DNA of 64,000 nucleotides from Timema cristinae (Eukaryota > Arthropoda > Insecta > Phasmatodea > Timematidae): NCBI GenBank assembly GCA_039000515.1, contig JBCFYV010000001.1, positions 56,591,372 through 56,655,371 on the forward strand, written 5' to 3'. A program made the position numbers and the translations under genes. How positions within the stretch are numbered: position 1 is the first letter of the stretch; each line of letters starts with the position of its first letter. The notes beneath the pieces were generated by a model. It did not search any database and had not been told where the DNA came from. It worked only from the letters and a program-made list of their open reading frames with translations. Shown piece by piece: positions 23,309 through 34,685 of this stretch.

Positions 23309-24561
23309 TGACAGACTAACATTTTGGTCGCTGCGACACAAACGCCGGCACAGGGTCGCTCTAGTGTATTGCATTGTTTCATATGAGAGGGCTCGCTAGG
23401 CCCAAGAAACACTCGCATTGACGTTTTCAAATCTGTCGCTAGTCTGACCCCTCTCATATGAAACAATGCGATACACTAGAGTAACCTGGTCACGGCGTTT
23501 GTGTCGCTAGTCTGACCCCTCTCATATGAAACAATGCGATACACTAGAGTAACCTGGTCACGGCGTTTGTGTCGCTAGTCTGACCCCTCTCATATGAAAC
23601 AATGCGATACACTAGAGTGACTTGGTCACGGCGTTTGTGCCGCTAGTCTGACCCCTCTCATATGAAACAATGAAATACACTAGAGTTACATGGTCACGGC
23701 GTTTGTGTCGCTAGTCTGACCCCTCTCATATGAAACAATGCGATACACTAGAGTAACCTGGTCACGGCGTTTGTGTCGCTAGTCTGACCCCTCTCATATG
23801 AAACAATGCGATATACTAGAGTAACCTGGTCACGGCGTTTGTGTCGCTAGTCTGACCCCTTTCATATGAAACAATGCGATACACTAGAGTAACCTGGTCA
23901 CGGCATTTGTGTCGCTAGTCTGACCCCTCTCATATGAAACAATGCGATACACTAGAGTGACTTGGTCACGGCGTTTGTGCCGCTAGTCTGACCCCTCTCA
24001 TATGAAACAATGAAATACACTAGAGTTACATGGTCACGGCGTTTGTGTCGCTAGTCTGACCCCTCTCATATGAAACAATGCGATACACTAGAGTAACCTG
24101 GTCACGGCGTTTGTGTCGCTAGTCTGACCCCTCTCATATGAAACAATGCGATACACTAGAGTGAATGGTCACGGCGTTTGTGTCGCTAGTCTGACCCCTC
24201 TCATATGAAACAATGCGATATACTAGAGTAACCTGGTCACGGCGTTTGTGTCGCTAGTCTGACCCCTTTCATATGAAACAATGCGATACACTAGAGTAAC
24301 CTGGTCACGGCATTTGTGTCGCTAGTCTGACCCCTCTCATATGAAACAATGCGATACACTAGAGTGACTTGGTCACGGCGTTTGTGCCGCTAGTCTGACC
24401 CCTCTCATATGAAACAATGAAATACACTAGAGTTACATGGTCACGGCGTTTGTGTCGCTAGTCTGACCCCTCTCATATGAAACAATGCGATACACTAGAG
24501 TGACATGGTCGCGGCGTTTGTGTCGCAGAAACCAAAACGCGACCAAAACGTCAGTCTGTCA
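23309..24561. mobile_element. 1.25-kb TIR element carrying a satellite made from its own arm
   Basis: The left end TGACAGACTAACATTTTGGT and the right end (reverse complement TGACAGACTGACGTTTTGGT) are terminal inverted repeats. They continue inward through CTGCGACACAAACGCCG, CTCTAGTGTATTGCATTG and TTTCATATGAGAGGG. The left arm differs by a short deletion (GGTCG-CTGCGAC against GGTCGCGTTTTGG...CTGCGAC). The interior is a satellite whose monomer is the right arm's inner portion. No transposase frame, so non-autonomous. Target-site duplication not clear. Confidence 0.75.
23435..24527. repeat. 68-bp satellite, about 16 units, with six-monomer higher-order pattern
   Basis: The monomer GTCGCTAGTCTGACCCCTCT, CATATGAAACAATGCGATAC, ACTAGAGTAACCTGGTCACG, GCGTTTGT repeats with period 68. 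The ordered series of variants (GATATACTAG, then CCTTTCATATG with GGCATTTG, then GTGACTTGG with GTGCCGC, then GAAATACAC with GTTACATGG, then standard) from about 23775 recurs from about 24181, a higher-order unit near 406 bp. One monomer is 2 bp short (GAGTGAATGG). Confidence 0.97.
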
Positions 24562-26183
24562 TCTTAAACTGGAGTACATGAATCGGCGAACGTTATTAGT
24601 TAACAGAAAAAGGTACAAAGGTGTAAAAAAAAAAAGAAAAAAAAGCCTGGTATAGGCAAAAGTGGTGAGCTGCAGAAAAACAATCGCAAGATTAAGGGAC
24701 CTAATGATGATGAGTATTATTATATGTGAATATATTTAAAATTGATTAGAAAATAATATTCAAAAAGTATACTTACTACAATATTGACCTATTCTTTGGA
24801 ATCAGTTTTTTATATAACACAGAGATGATTTAGTTAAAGTTTTATTTTGTGAAACACGGTTGAAGGACATTTTAAACTGCCATTTGATTTATGTAATTTA
24901 GATCAGTCAATAGCATGTCTTGCCTATTGAGCTAAGGGTTCCGAGTTCGATTCATAGCGTGGCCGAGAAATTGATCATTGGTGAAATGTGAGTCCTCTTT
25001 TTTTAACAATGATAAATTATTTGCAGAGGTTTTGAAGTTATTTCTGTTATATAGATCAATAAATATTATAAATAGTGAGCTACCCGCTTTAGTAGCCGGA
25101 TTGTTTAACATACCACTCCCGCAATAGACTAGACTATTAAAAAAAATTGTAACTGTCACAAATATATTCAAGCTACAGTTATTTTTATTGCTTCATTTGA
25201 CAAAGTATAGCATTCCTTTTTTTTTTTACAGCCCACACAAACTTCACCGAATCAGAGGAACTGAACAATTGTTCCAAAGATAGAACCACGCTGCGTCTCT
25301 CCTGAAATCCTCCTAGCGCTTCACAGTTTAAGAACCCCTGGCCTAGAGGAATAGTATATTCACCAAACTAATGGATTTATTTTATAGTCCTACGTAGCCC
25401 AGTGTCCCCTAACCTCCAGAGACAGTGTGTGCACAGCTATATACTGATAAGTTTCTCTCCGTATAATTTTCTATGCATTAGACAAGTTTTAACTGGCTTT
25501 CCCGAGATTTAAATTAAAAAGTTTGACTAGCCAACACGCGCGGTTGTAGTAGGAAGGGTTACGAATATTGGTAGGGAGCGGGTAGCTAGGGGGATGTTTA
25601 AGATGCAAGATACGTTGTTTTTATGTAATGAAACAAGTTAGGAAAACTCTCGAAGGAAAGAAAGTTCTTAATACTTTTTCAATGCGATTAAATTCGACAT
25701 TTGGTTGGGTTTTTTTCGACTAAGTACAAGCGTGAACCACGAAAGATTTACTTAACCTTTTATTTATCCAAACAAGTAGCCAATGCATTAAATACTATAA
25801 TATCTACATATATACGTTATTTTAACGTGTGCCACCAGGGTTTGTCAGCTAGACATGCCTGGTCTTCTACCGGCAGTGTCAATATGTGACAATGTGATCG
25901 TCATCTGATGTTGTAACATCGTGTAGGCGCGGTTACTTCAGCCCAATAAGATGATGGGATGATAATGATGATGATTATATGGTGCCAGCAGAAGTCGTAT
26001 ACATAGCTTACCAGACCATCGCGACCATAGTAAAAATTCCCCTTCAGTAAATATGCATATGGTACCACGGGGATTCAAACTCGGGATATCTAGAGTAGCA
26101 ACCGGGAACGATAACCAAGAGGCTGGCCATCTTATTGTCTCTCGCAGTACAACTTGTTGGCTCATATTAAAATGTCAGTTTTT
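24562..26183. other. AT-rich DNA with minor SINE-like and hAT-like scraps
   Basis: GAGCTAAGGGTTCCGAGTTCGATTC at 24928-24952 looks like a tRNA-type B box region on plus. GTTTAAGAACCCCTGGCC near 25327-25344 resembles a hAT right end. On the minus strand around 26030-26140, CCGAGTTTGAATCCCCG is another B-box-like site. None is complete. 25,530-25,610 is GC-rich and unique. The 62- and 79-codon frames are not convincing. Confidence 0.3.
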
Positions 26184-26432
26184 ATTTAGCGCCACGTCTT
26201 GTTAAACCGTTCGGGTTGTATGCTAATGTACTAGTTACGCTAGAGGTTTTAGGGATTGGGGAGGTTAGATGTATATGACATGTACATTAGTTTGTTTGTA
26301 GGGAGAATGGAAAACCATTTTTTTAAACACTCTCAGTTCACCCGACCGAGATTCGAGCTTAGATCTCCTAGTCATCTGCAGGCAAGTATACTGCGAGAGC
26401 AGTGCGTTAGACCATGCGGCCATTGAAGCGGG
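26184..26432 (-). mobile_element. SINE-B, near full length
   Basis: On plus: TTAGCGCCACGTCTTG with CCGTTCGGGTTGTATGC (3' domain), GAATGGAAAACCATTT, CAGTTCACCCGACCGAG, GCGTTAGACCATGCGGCC and ATTGAAGCGGGT (head). Confidence 0.85.
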
Positions 26433-28014
26433 GTATGTTTTTTTTATTACCTTTATATTATAGTTTAAGAACGACTTAATACAAGGGATAGAAATGAGAA
26501 AGTTTGTATCATATAATAAGCACCCGAATAAGAGTGGAGAAAGGAAATATAAAAAAATACAGTGCTAGGTGATATAAGATAAATCACCAACAATGAGCCA
26601 AACCGAGATTCAAAACTCGAAACCCACATTACTGGCAATTTATTTTAAAGGGTTCTCCTCAGGACCCGATGTTTGCGGGTTCATGGTCGACGGATTAATA
26701 TTTAGTGATAAAAATCCGTAACACAACTTCCTTCGGGAGGGGGGGAAGTAAGGCCGTCGGTCACATGTCGATCGTGCCATGTAAAATAACCCTGGAAGGT
26801 ATTTGAAAACACTTTTCTCAGCAAAATTGGTAGGCCCTTTCACTCTCGCTAGTAGAAATTCTCGTGTGTTGATATAATCAATCTGTTCAGAAAGTGCAAA
26901 TTGAATACTTCAAATATATGAAATGTAAAATGTAATTATTAATTACGTCATTTAAAACATTAGTTTATAAAAAAATTACGAACATTTTAAATTACGAATA
27001 AAAAAGGAAGCTGAATGGCAATTCCGCTATTAGCTGGCCTTTCAGTCGGATATTAAATGGCGAAGACTGAATTCAGAAGACCGACTAGTTATGTTATAAG
27101 ACCTCATTTTAAATCTAAAGGTTGTCCGTCTAGAAATGAGTTTTCAGACTTTAATAAATATTGTTTACAAGCTAAAAAGTGTTTAGGAGAAAGATCACAG
27201 AACCAGTTGCTTGCTAATCCAACAAAGACCTTGACACCTGAATCGTGGAGTTACTGGCCAGAGATCAGATGCAGATTATCTCTAGTTACTGCTCCTACCT
27301 GTCAGAAGGCTACCAGTACATTCACACACAAGAGTAAGCTACTTTCACGATGGTAGTTCACACTCCTCAACTAACAATTTTCTTCGGATAACACTTTAAA
27401 CGTTTTTTGCCAATACACTAAGGTTTCCAAGAGTTTATAAATCAAAAAACCTTTTTACTTTCTCATAGAAAGAGAAAATATTGTAATCGTGAGGAAAATG
27501 TACCTAGAGATTATTATGAATGTATGTAGTATTTAGTATATTTTATATATTTGACTAACAATCAAAAGCTCTAAATAAATTAGATTAAGTAGTTAATTAT
27601 AACTATCATAATACTTTTTTTATAAAATATTATAATTATCATCAATATTATTTCAAAAACCAATCAATGATCGGGAAAAAAGTATCACACTTTGAATGTG
27701 GTTTCTACCCTAAGAGATAAGCTCAGTTATCTTTCTCATTACTTTTATGTGATTTTCAATTGTCTGTTCTCGTGTCTTTCTGTCTGCCTGTCTTGTCCGT
27801 CTGTTCCTGCACATGAATACAGCACGATTTGATGGATTTTGTTTGGACTTGGAATTTAGATTTTATAGGGCTACACCTGGAACTTTTTCTTCTTCTTTTT
27901 TTTTTTTTTTGGCCCGAGCCCTCAACCTAATGGTAGTTAAATAATGAATGATATTTTTCTTTTTAATTACAGATTTTTTCGAAAATGGTTTTAGCAATTT
28001 TATTTAAAACTAGA
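26433..28014. other. AT-rich DNA; 99-codon open frame of unknown meaning
   Basis: The frame at 27057-27356 (+) starts MAKTEFRRPTS and ends KSKLLSRW. It has no signal peptide, membrane segment or recognised domain, and its upstream sequence is plain AT-rich DNA, so I do not call it a gene. ACTTTCTCATAGAAAGAG and ATATTGTAATCGTG at 27458-27490 resemble the start of repeat family L. Confidence 0.3.
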
Positions 28015-28501
28015 TAGCTGTTGCCCGCGGCTTTGCTCGCGTGGAAGTTGATTATATACAAATACGAAAATATACATATGTATTTACAGATTAATTTAAA
28101 ATATTACGTTACGTTGATGACCATAACTTGACCTCAGATCAAAAATAATGCAAGTCCGATACAAACTTTCACCCCCTTTTTCATCCCTTATTAAATAAAT
28201 TTCCAAAATTCCTGAAACATGTATTTATTTGTTTTACGTCAATAACCGAAATACAAAATTTTGTTTATGTAACTTTCAAAATGACGGACTTTCATACATA
28301 TTATCATACATATTATCATCCCCTATTTTGACCCCTTTGGGGTGGAATTTTCTAAAATCCTTTCTTAGTGGGTGCCTACATAACAAAATGAATATACAGT
28401 CCGAATTTCATGCTTGTAGCCTTGATAGTTTGCGCTCGGCGATGATGAATCAGTCAGTCAGTCAGTCAGGACATGTTATTTTAGAGGTATAGATTTATAT
28501 C
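28015..28501 (+). mobile_element. insect-type interspersed repeat (GTTGCCCGCGGCTT...CAGTCAGTCAGT)
   Basis: Starts ACTAGATAGCTGTTGCCCGC followed by GGCTTTGCTCGCGTGG, passes a poorly coding middle (TGACCCCTTTGGGGTGGAA; ACAGTCCGAATTTCATGC) and ends with GATGAATCAGTCAGTCAGTC and TTTTAGAGGTATAGATTTAT. Repeats of this layout are widespread in insect genomes. Family rank is from memory, not a search. A SINE-A has landed at its right end. Confidence 0.6.
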
Positions 28502-28782
28502 GGTGACCTGGCGGTCTAGGGGTAAGGTGTCAGACTTCTGTGCTGGCGGCCGGGGTTCAATCCTCGGTCGTGGCACAGATTTATCTGATTACCAAACCCT
28601 TCCTTCACCTCTGACAAGACATCTTGTGAATGTGGGGAATGCCAGGCCTCCACCGTGGTTCGGATTCCACGTTAAACTGTAGGTCCTTCATTTCATCTCA
28701 CAATCACCCTACCATTACACATTAGCGTAAGTGCGTATAACCCGAACGGGTAGTAAGACGCGGTGCTAATAATAATAATAAT
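28502..28782 (+). mobile_element. SINE-A, full length, with 13-bp target-site duplication
   Basis: Complete short-subfamily copy with head GGTGACCTGGCGGTCTAGGG, B box GGTTCAATCC, short junction ACAAGACATCTTGTGAATGT, 3' domain and (TAA)n. The duplication ATAGATTTATATC is perfect at 28489-28501 and 28783-28795, so the insertion is fairly recent. Confidence 0.96.
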
Positions 28783-29314
28783 ATAGATTTATATCTAGGA
28801 AGTGTTTCACCTGTCAAATAACACTGTATAATTTTTTCGGGGAAAATGAGTTTAAATGTAGATTACTGATTACCTTTTTTTAATTATAATATTTTAAGAA
28901 TTGCTGAAACGATTTGGTTAAAATTGAGCATTTGTTAAGTTTTTTCGCGTTTTAATGTGAAACCTTCTTTTAAAACTACTAGTGGACTCGCCCGAGAATC
29001 AAGCCGCGACCTCCCACCATCGAATCAATTTTATTGTAATCCCAACGCCTTAGACCGCCTGAGGTGTGGGTAGTAATCATATTTAAGCCTACAATAAACG
29101 ACCAAACATATGTTTTGATAAAGCAACACAATTTAAAAGGGATATTTTGACAGAATATTTCTAACTTACCAGACAAAATACAGCAAATACACAACTTAAA
29201 CTCCACATTGGTGGACACGTGTACCAAAAGTATTTCGTATGGTTTTTTTGGTGGTGAGGTCGGGGTTTAAGTGCTGGCCGGGTTTATCAAAGTTGGTTTT
29301 AACTTAGTAGCTAC
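28783..29314. other. AT-rich unique DNA, no gene seen
   Basis: CTCGCCCGAGAATCAAGCCG and ATCGAATC near 28987-29030 suggest a worn tRNA-like SINE head on minus (CTAAGGCGTTGGG). No gene supported. Confidence 0.3.
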
Positions 29315-29559
29315 CCACCTCGGTGGCCACGTGGTCTAACTCACTAGGTACTCTTGTAGTAAGATAGGCTGCCGATGACGGGGAGATCAAGGTTCGAGTC
29401 TCGGTCGGTTATACTGAGGGTAGTTTCCCTACTATCCTTCCACGTAAATGCGGATACACTTCCTATTAGTATAACCTTTTTATTCCCTAAAACCATTAGC
29501 GTAATCAGTATACAGGCGTATAACCCGAACGGTTAGTAAGAAGCGGTGATAAAAAAAAA
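29315..29559 (+). mobile_element. SINE-B, full length
   Basis: Head ACCTCGGTGGCCACGTGGTC, tRNA-like region GACGGGGAGATCAAGG and GTTCGAGTCTCGGTCGG, body ACGTAAATGCGGATACACTT, 3' domain CGTATAACCCGAACGG with TTAGTAAGAAGCGG and an A tail. Confidence 0.9.
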
Positions 29560-30555
29560 TCACACTAATCCATTTTCAAACATCACAAGAAAGCAAACCC
29601 GGGTTCCTTTAGACCAGAAGATAGACAGACGTGCCTCTCGCTAAGCTAGGGTGTCTGGATAGTATCTACTTGCTAGTCTTAGAATAACATCATTTTGATC
29701 GTGCCTGTACGTCCATGATTATCAGTCGCAAGCTGTCAAGAGTAAAGGATTTTGTTCTTCGAGTTGTCAGCAGAGACTATAACCGAATAACTGCATCTTC
29801 GACCCGGATGCTCGCATTGTAATCTTAAAGTACTTAATAGATTGAAGCTGGTGGGTGAAGTTAACTTAGACATACATTCTCGAACCTAGAGTATTTTACA
29901 AAGATTCCTGGTTCCGTACCAAGTTATGATTCCATCAAGAAAGCTCTTACATTCTTAAATAGAGAATGATAGCCGCAAACATTTTCGGCCTTAAGATTAT
30001 GGTGAATATTGATCTTTTTTCTGCTCTCAATAAATAAAGATTTTTCTATGGAAAAAAAAACCCGTCCAAGGTATACACCCTCAGGTTTCTCTAACGTTAA
30101 GATTAAGATGTCTTGATTTCTGAGTTTTGGAGTTCTCGTGTCAACAAACACACAGATTCACATTCTATTTTATGTTGTGGTAGGCAATGGAAAAACCATT
30201 AAAAGTTTTTTTAACGCCAATTTATAAATTTGTAAGGCGATGGCTATGTGTGTGTGTATAGGCCTCTTATTATATGTATAATCACTCAACCAAAAATTAA
30301 CAAATATATCACATATAAGACCAATTAATGTGGTTTTAAGAAGGCATACAAAGCTTTAGTACAGTGTTTCTCAAAGCGCAACCCTTCGACCACTGGTGGT
30401 CCGCGATGTCCTATCAAGTGGCTCACAGGATCCAAGGCCTAAAAATAATAAATTTTAAAGGTTGATCCCATAAAAAATTGAAATTTGAAAGATTTAATAT
30501 AGAATATCCATACTTTGCTGTATTTATTGTATTTATACATACATACCTAATCAAG
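29560..30555. other. AT-rich DNA with a hAT-like end at 30.36 kb
   Basis: CAGTGTTTCTCAAAGCGCAA followed by CTGGTGGTCCGCGATG at 30364-30410 is a typical hAT-style left end; no partner found. On minus near 29590-29650, TAGCTTAGCGAGAGGCACG and GGAACCCGGGTTTGC look like a worn tRNA-type promoter. Confidence 0.35.
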
Positions 30556-31208
30556 CCATTCAAATTGTGCATATGGCTCGGAAAACAACTTTGTACTTAA
30601 TCCATCCTCACTAACTTTCTATATACTTCCCTATCCTTTTATACTCCCTTCACCTCAACAACTTCCATGCACTGAGTATTAAATGTTATTTTATTCTTAA
30701 AACTATAAATGTTTTTCTTTTTCCAACATTTTTCCACGTCTTACATGGCCTGCCCCTTCCTTTTGATCCACACATTCTACCTTCATATATTTTATTCGTC
30801 ACTCAATCCACACTCAACATTTCAATGTTCTCAAACCAACGTAACACGCCTCTTTCACAGTGACCCACTAGATTCCTTTTCAAACTGCACTCCTTCAGCA
30901 CCCATTCATTACTGACGGTTCATACGAGTTTTCCCAAATACATTTCTTAGATTTATTCTAACCGTATTCCCCTTGCTCTTGTATATCTGCTGAAAAGCCT
31001 ACACTTCAACCCTCATAAATCGATGTTGGCACTAACACACTTTTATATACCACCATATTTACTTCTTTGGACACTACTTCATTCCTTGCAATAGTCCACA
31101 TACATCCAACTACTCTTCGAGATGCATTCATCCATCTGTTAATGTCATCATCCATTCTTCCATTTTTACAGAAAACTCTGCGCAGATACATAAAATCATT
31201 CACTATTT
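30556..31208 (-). pseudogene. LINE reverse-transcriptase C-terminal relic
   Basis: An open minus-strand stretch at 31006-31203 encodes MNDFMYLRRVFCKNGRMDDD, INRWMNASRRVVGCMWTIAR and then NEVVSKEVNMVVYKSVLVPT. This is the characteristic segment after the catalytic core in non-LTR reverse transcriptases (FKYLGS.F..DG..D.EI..R.. and K..VY.S.V...L.YG). Further on in other frames come ECSLKRNLVGHCERGVLRWF (normally ERGVLRWFGH) and KIYEGRMCGSKGRGRPCKTW (K.Y......G.RGRGRP..RW). Internal stops and frame changes show it is dead. The upstream catalytic part is absent. Confidence 0.82.
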
Positions 31209-31964
31209 GTGTTTTCTATTTCTGAACTAACATCGGCAAGTAGTATTAACTTAGTAATCGTCCGCCAAAGCAAAGCGTCCCTTTAATTCAGCATCACATA
31301 GCACGTTCTCTTTCTGAACAAACATCGGCGAGTCGTATTTGTCGCCCATCCATGATATAACCTCCCATTGTTTCTCTCTACCTTTTAGCGTGGGATGGAA
31401 CTAAGATAAAGCCACTCAAGTCCGACACTGAAGTTTTAGTACTCAACTGTCGCGTTGAATAACCTTAACGACAAAACTGTATGCAAAAACTGAAAAAACA
31501 ACACAAACATCCGCCCAAAAATGTCTAAAAAAAATGCATTTCAACTCGCGAGGACAAGATAAAAAAAACATGAAGCAAACAAAAGAATTATTTACAGTCG
31601 CAAAACTGAGGGCAAATAGACAGAACTTGTATCAACACACGTGTTCTACCTGAAGGTTTTACAACCCATGCTATAAAAACGTCAGACAAACAGAAGAATG
31701 AACATGTCAGGCGCTGTGGCAGACAGTCTTGTGAACATTTCATACTTTGCTTCCTCTCCCGTTGGTCCACTGCTCTAGTTATTTTTGTATTAGTACGCTT
31801 TTGTGACGGTGTACTTAATACAGTCCAATTTTCATAGGAATGTCCTTTCTCGTTCCTTTACTCATAAATGGAGACATTTACTTTAAACGCGTAAGATCTG
31901 TGAAACGAAATAATATGCCTTGTTGCAAAAACATAATAGAAAAAAAAGAGCATCACATACTACC
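31209..31964. other. unique DNA, no gene seen
   Basis: May include upstream LINE remnants, but I recognise no reverse-transcriptase motif. Short frames without domains. Confidence 0.3.
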
Positions 31965-32278
31965 AAAGAGCCCTTAAGTAAGCAACCCTTAATTTTAGGG
32001 TTGTATGTCTAATTCCAAAAACTCATCGGGGGAACTTTATGAAAACACTCGATACAAAGTTTTAGCCCGATTGGTAAAATGGTTTCGGCTCTATACCGAG
32101 ATACAGAACACAAATAGACAGATAGACGTCATCGTGAAAACCATCTGTTCGTGTTCAGGGGGTCATGAAACGTCAACATCCATAAAAATCTAGAATACAC
32201 TTTTTTTTGGGAGATCACAAAACTTAGGCCTACTCTCGTCTAGGTATCGCGAGAAAGTAAAAAAAATAAAAAGTATGT
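31965..32278 (-). mobile_element. dispersed repeat family L, copy 4 (one end only)
   Basis: On plus: AACCCTTAATTTTAGGGTTG, CCAAAAACTCATCGGGGG, AAGTTTTAGCCCGATTGG, GGTCATGAAACGTCAACATC and GGGAGATCACAAAACTT, then GCGAGAAAGTAAAAAA. The same ordered words end the 48.4-50.07 kb copy. Only about 310 bp are present. Confidence 0.65.
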
Positions 32279-34199
32279 TTTTGTGGTAAAAGTTGACAAC
32301 TAGTTTATTAGTGAAATTTTATATGTAAAAGGTTTACATGCAATTGCCATCAAACTTGACAGCTGTAGATCACATGACCTGACGTATGGACACGTGAAAG
32401 ATGTTAAAACAACTTTTCTAGATGTCCGGTAAGGTAGGGTAATCCTTTGAAAATTGGACTATAAGAAGCAACAGTCAAATTCGTGGTTACAAGATCTAAG
32501 GCATCTAGTTCGTGATATTCTACAATGCCGTTGACACGGAGGTCAAGATTCAAATCTTGGGCGAGTTGTCTGAAGGTGTTTTTACTGATTTATTAGGGTG
32601 TTTGAAAACATGGTGCTTAGTAAAATGGATTAGGATATTGAGGAGTGGACGAAGTTTCATAATGATAAATTGATGAGTTGTATACCATGTACGCACCACA
32701 AGGCATAATTAGGATAATCCAATCTCATATATTACGGTTCAAGGTACTTACTGGCAAACCCAATGATAAGAGACCATTGGGAAGACCTAGACGCAGATGG
32801 GGGATATAATTAGAATAAACCTGAAAGAGATAAGGTAACATAAAAGGTGTATTAATATATTTTGTTCTTTCGCTAAGTTACAAAAAGGCCAATTATACAA
32901 TAATACTTAGGAGAGTATTACTAAAAGCGTTTATTAACACTTTTGATTGATAATTTAGTAATACTATGAAACTATTAGTTATTTATACATGGGTTAACAA
33001 TTGCGACATTCATCCAATGTTTGCAATTAGAATCTTCTGCTAGCTGGCAGTCACCATTAATCCATGTTTCCTTGTCAAGATAGACATATGCTTCAACGGA
33101 TTTTTTTATCTACATCCTGGAAGGAATAGTCTTACAAATCATTTTCAGAACTAAACAAAATAAATAGCCTAAGTGGTAGATGAGTTTTAAAAATTCATTT
33201 ACAAAAACAACTACTTCAATATTTAAAAAAAATCTCGTTACAATGTAAGACTATTTTAAGAATTAATGGTTTTTGTTTCAATGTTACTTCTTTAAAACTT
33301 GGCGGATAAAACGTAAATACACAACTAACAAGGGAGATCCTACAAAAGCGTCCCACCTAGCTCTAACTTTTAAATAAATAAATAGTAGTAGAACATACTG
33401 AATAGTCTCTAGTGACGGTAAGCCAAATGGAAAAGTGCCCGAAGCAGAGAATGAAAGAAGGGCAAAAAAAGACACATGTCTAAAAAAAACTTGTAAATTA
33501 TTTCGAAACACAAAGAGAGCGCATCTTACCAGACCTTTGGGATGTTTTTTTTTTCTTGAACGTAAAGGGAGCTTGCTTTATGGTCCGAAAGAGTTAATTA
33601 AATTGATAACTGCCCTGTTAATTTATTCGCGAGTTGGTTAAAGCAAGCCATTAGCTGACGAGTCTACCGTGGACAAAGGTCACAGAGAAGCTACAGAGCG
33701 GTTGGGTGGAGGGTTGGGGATGCGGGGGTCGGAAGAAGAAAGATGTTGCCGGTGATATATTTTTTTAACGGGTCAATGACTTTTTTTTCAGGGCGCTAAT
33801 TAAGGTGGTAAGGTAATAACTTTCTTGGCATAAGGTTTATTTTTTGATTTCTCTTGAGTTTCTTTACTACCAAAATAAATTAAGTCTCTTACAGAAACCA
33901 GTAAAAACACTTTAATAGCGCGCACAAACAACACACCATTAATGGTTTTGTGTGTCAGGGTGATATTTAGCATTCTCTTTTTGAATTTATACATATAATT
34001 AGCTATACTCTAATACTCAAATTAGCCTTAACCGTACTCATAAGCGTTAGTCTATAAGTGGAGGTCTAAGCCGTCCTACTCACTCGGCCGAGGCGATTGT
34101 ATACTATACGTGGTAAAACAAAAACAGTATTTAGTAAAGGAGCGTTAGCGCCCGTTCTTTACTCTAAAGATATGTAATTGAGGGGACTTCAAAAAAACT
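32279..34199. other. AT-rich DNA with worn SINE head and a unique island at 33.5-33.79 kb
   Basis: Around 32500-32570, CACGGAGGTCAAGATTCAAA and TCTTGGGCGAG look like a worn SINE-B head on plus. 33,500-33,790 is non-repetitive, with TTAATTAA, TTTATGG and a G-rich run (GGGTGGAGGGTTGGGGATGC), and could be regulatory. No exon recognised. Confidence 0.3.
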
Positions 34200-34402
34200 C
34201 GCCTCGATGGCCGAATGGCCAAAGGCGTAAGTCTCTTCATAAACTGGACTGCTGATGACAGGGGGATTGGGGTTCTAATCCTGGTCAACTGTAATGAGGG
34301 TGGTTTATTTAATACCTTTCCACTCCAAAATTCAACCTTCCTTAGTCCTAACACATTTACATAAGCTTTTAACTTCAACGGGTAGTAGGATGCAGTGCTA
34401 AA
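34200..34402 (+). mobile_element. SINE-B, diverged
   Basis: Head CTCGCCTCGATGGCCGAATG, AGGGGGATTGGGGTTCTAAT, body GAGGGTGGTTTATTTAATAC and CTTTCCACTCC, tail CTTCAACGGGTAGTAGGATG. It is shorter than other copies and lacks the AATGCGG segment. Confidence 0.75.
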
Positions 34403-34477
34403 TATATATATGTTTACACAGTTAACTCTATTTGCAAGTTTATCAAGAGCGATAGTGTTTTTTTATGTCATCTAAAT

Positions 34478-34685
34478 ACCCGTTTCAAATATGCAAATAT
34501 GTACTATTTACGCTTATGTTTTAGGGATGGGGAAGGTTAAAATTAGAAGAAGTGTCCCCGCATTTGTGTGGAGGGAGATAAAAATTAATTTTAAAAAAAT
34601 TACTCTCAGTCCACTCGACAAGGATCCGAACTCCTATCCCCACATCATTGGCAGTCCAGTCTATTGCGAGAGTGACGCCTTAAAG
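34478..34685 (-). mobile_element. SINE-B, left part, split by a hAT-like insertion
   Basis: On plus: CCCGTTTCAAATATGC (eroded tail), GGATGGGGAAGGTTAAAA, CCCGCATTTGTGTGGAGGG, CAGTCCACTCGACAAGGATC, AGTCCAGTCTATTGCGAG, AGTGACGCCTTAAAG. The SINE stops here and resumes after 35537 with CTTAGACCATGCGACCATC. Confidence 0.8.
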
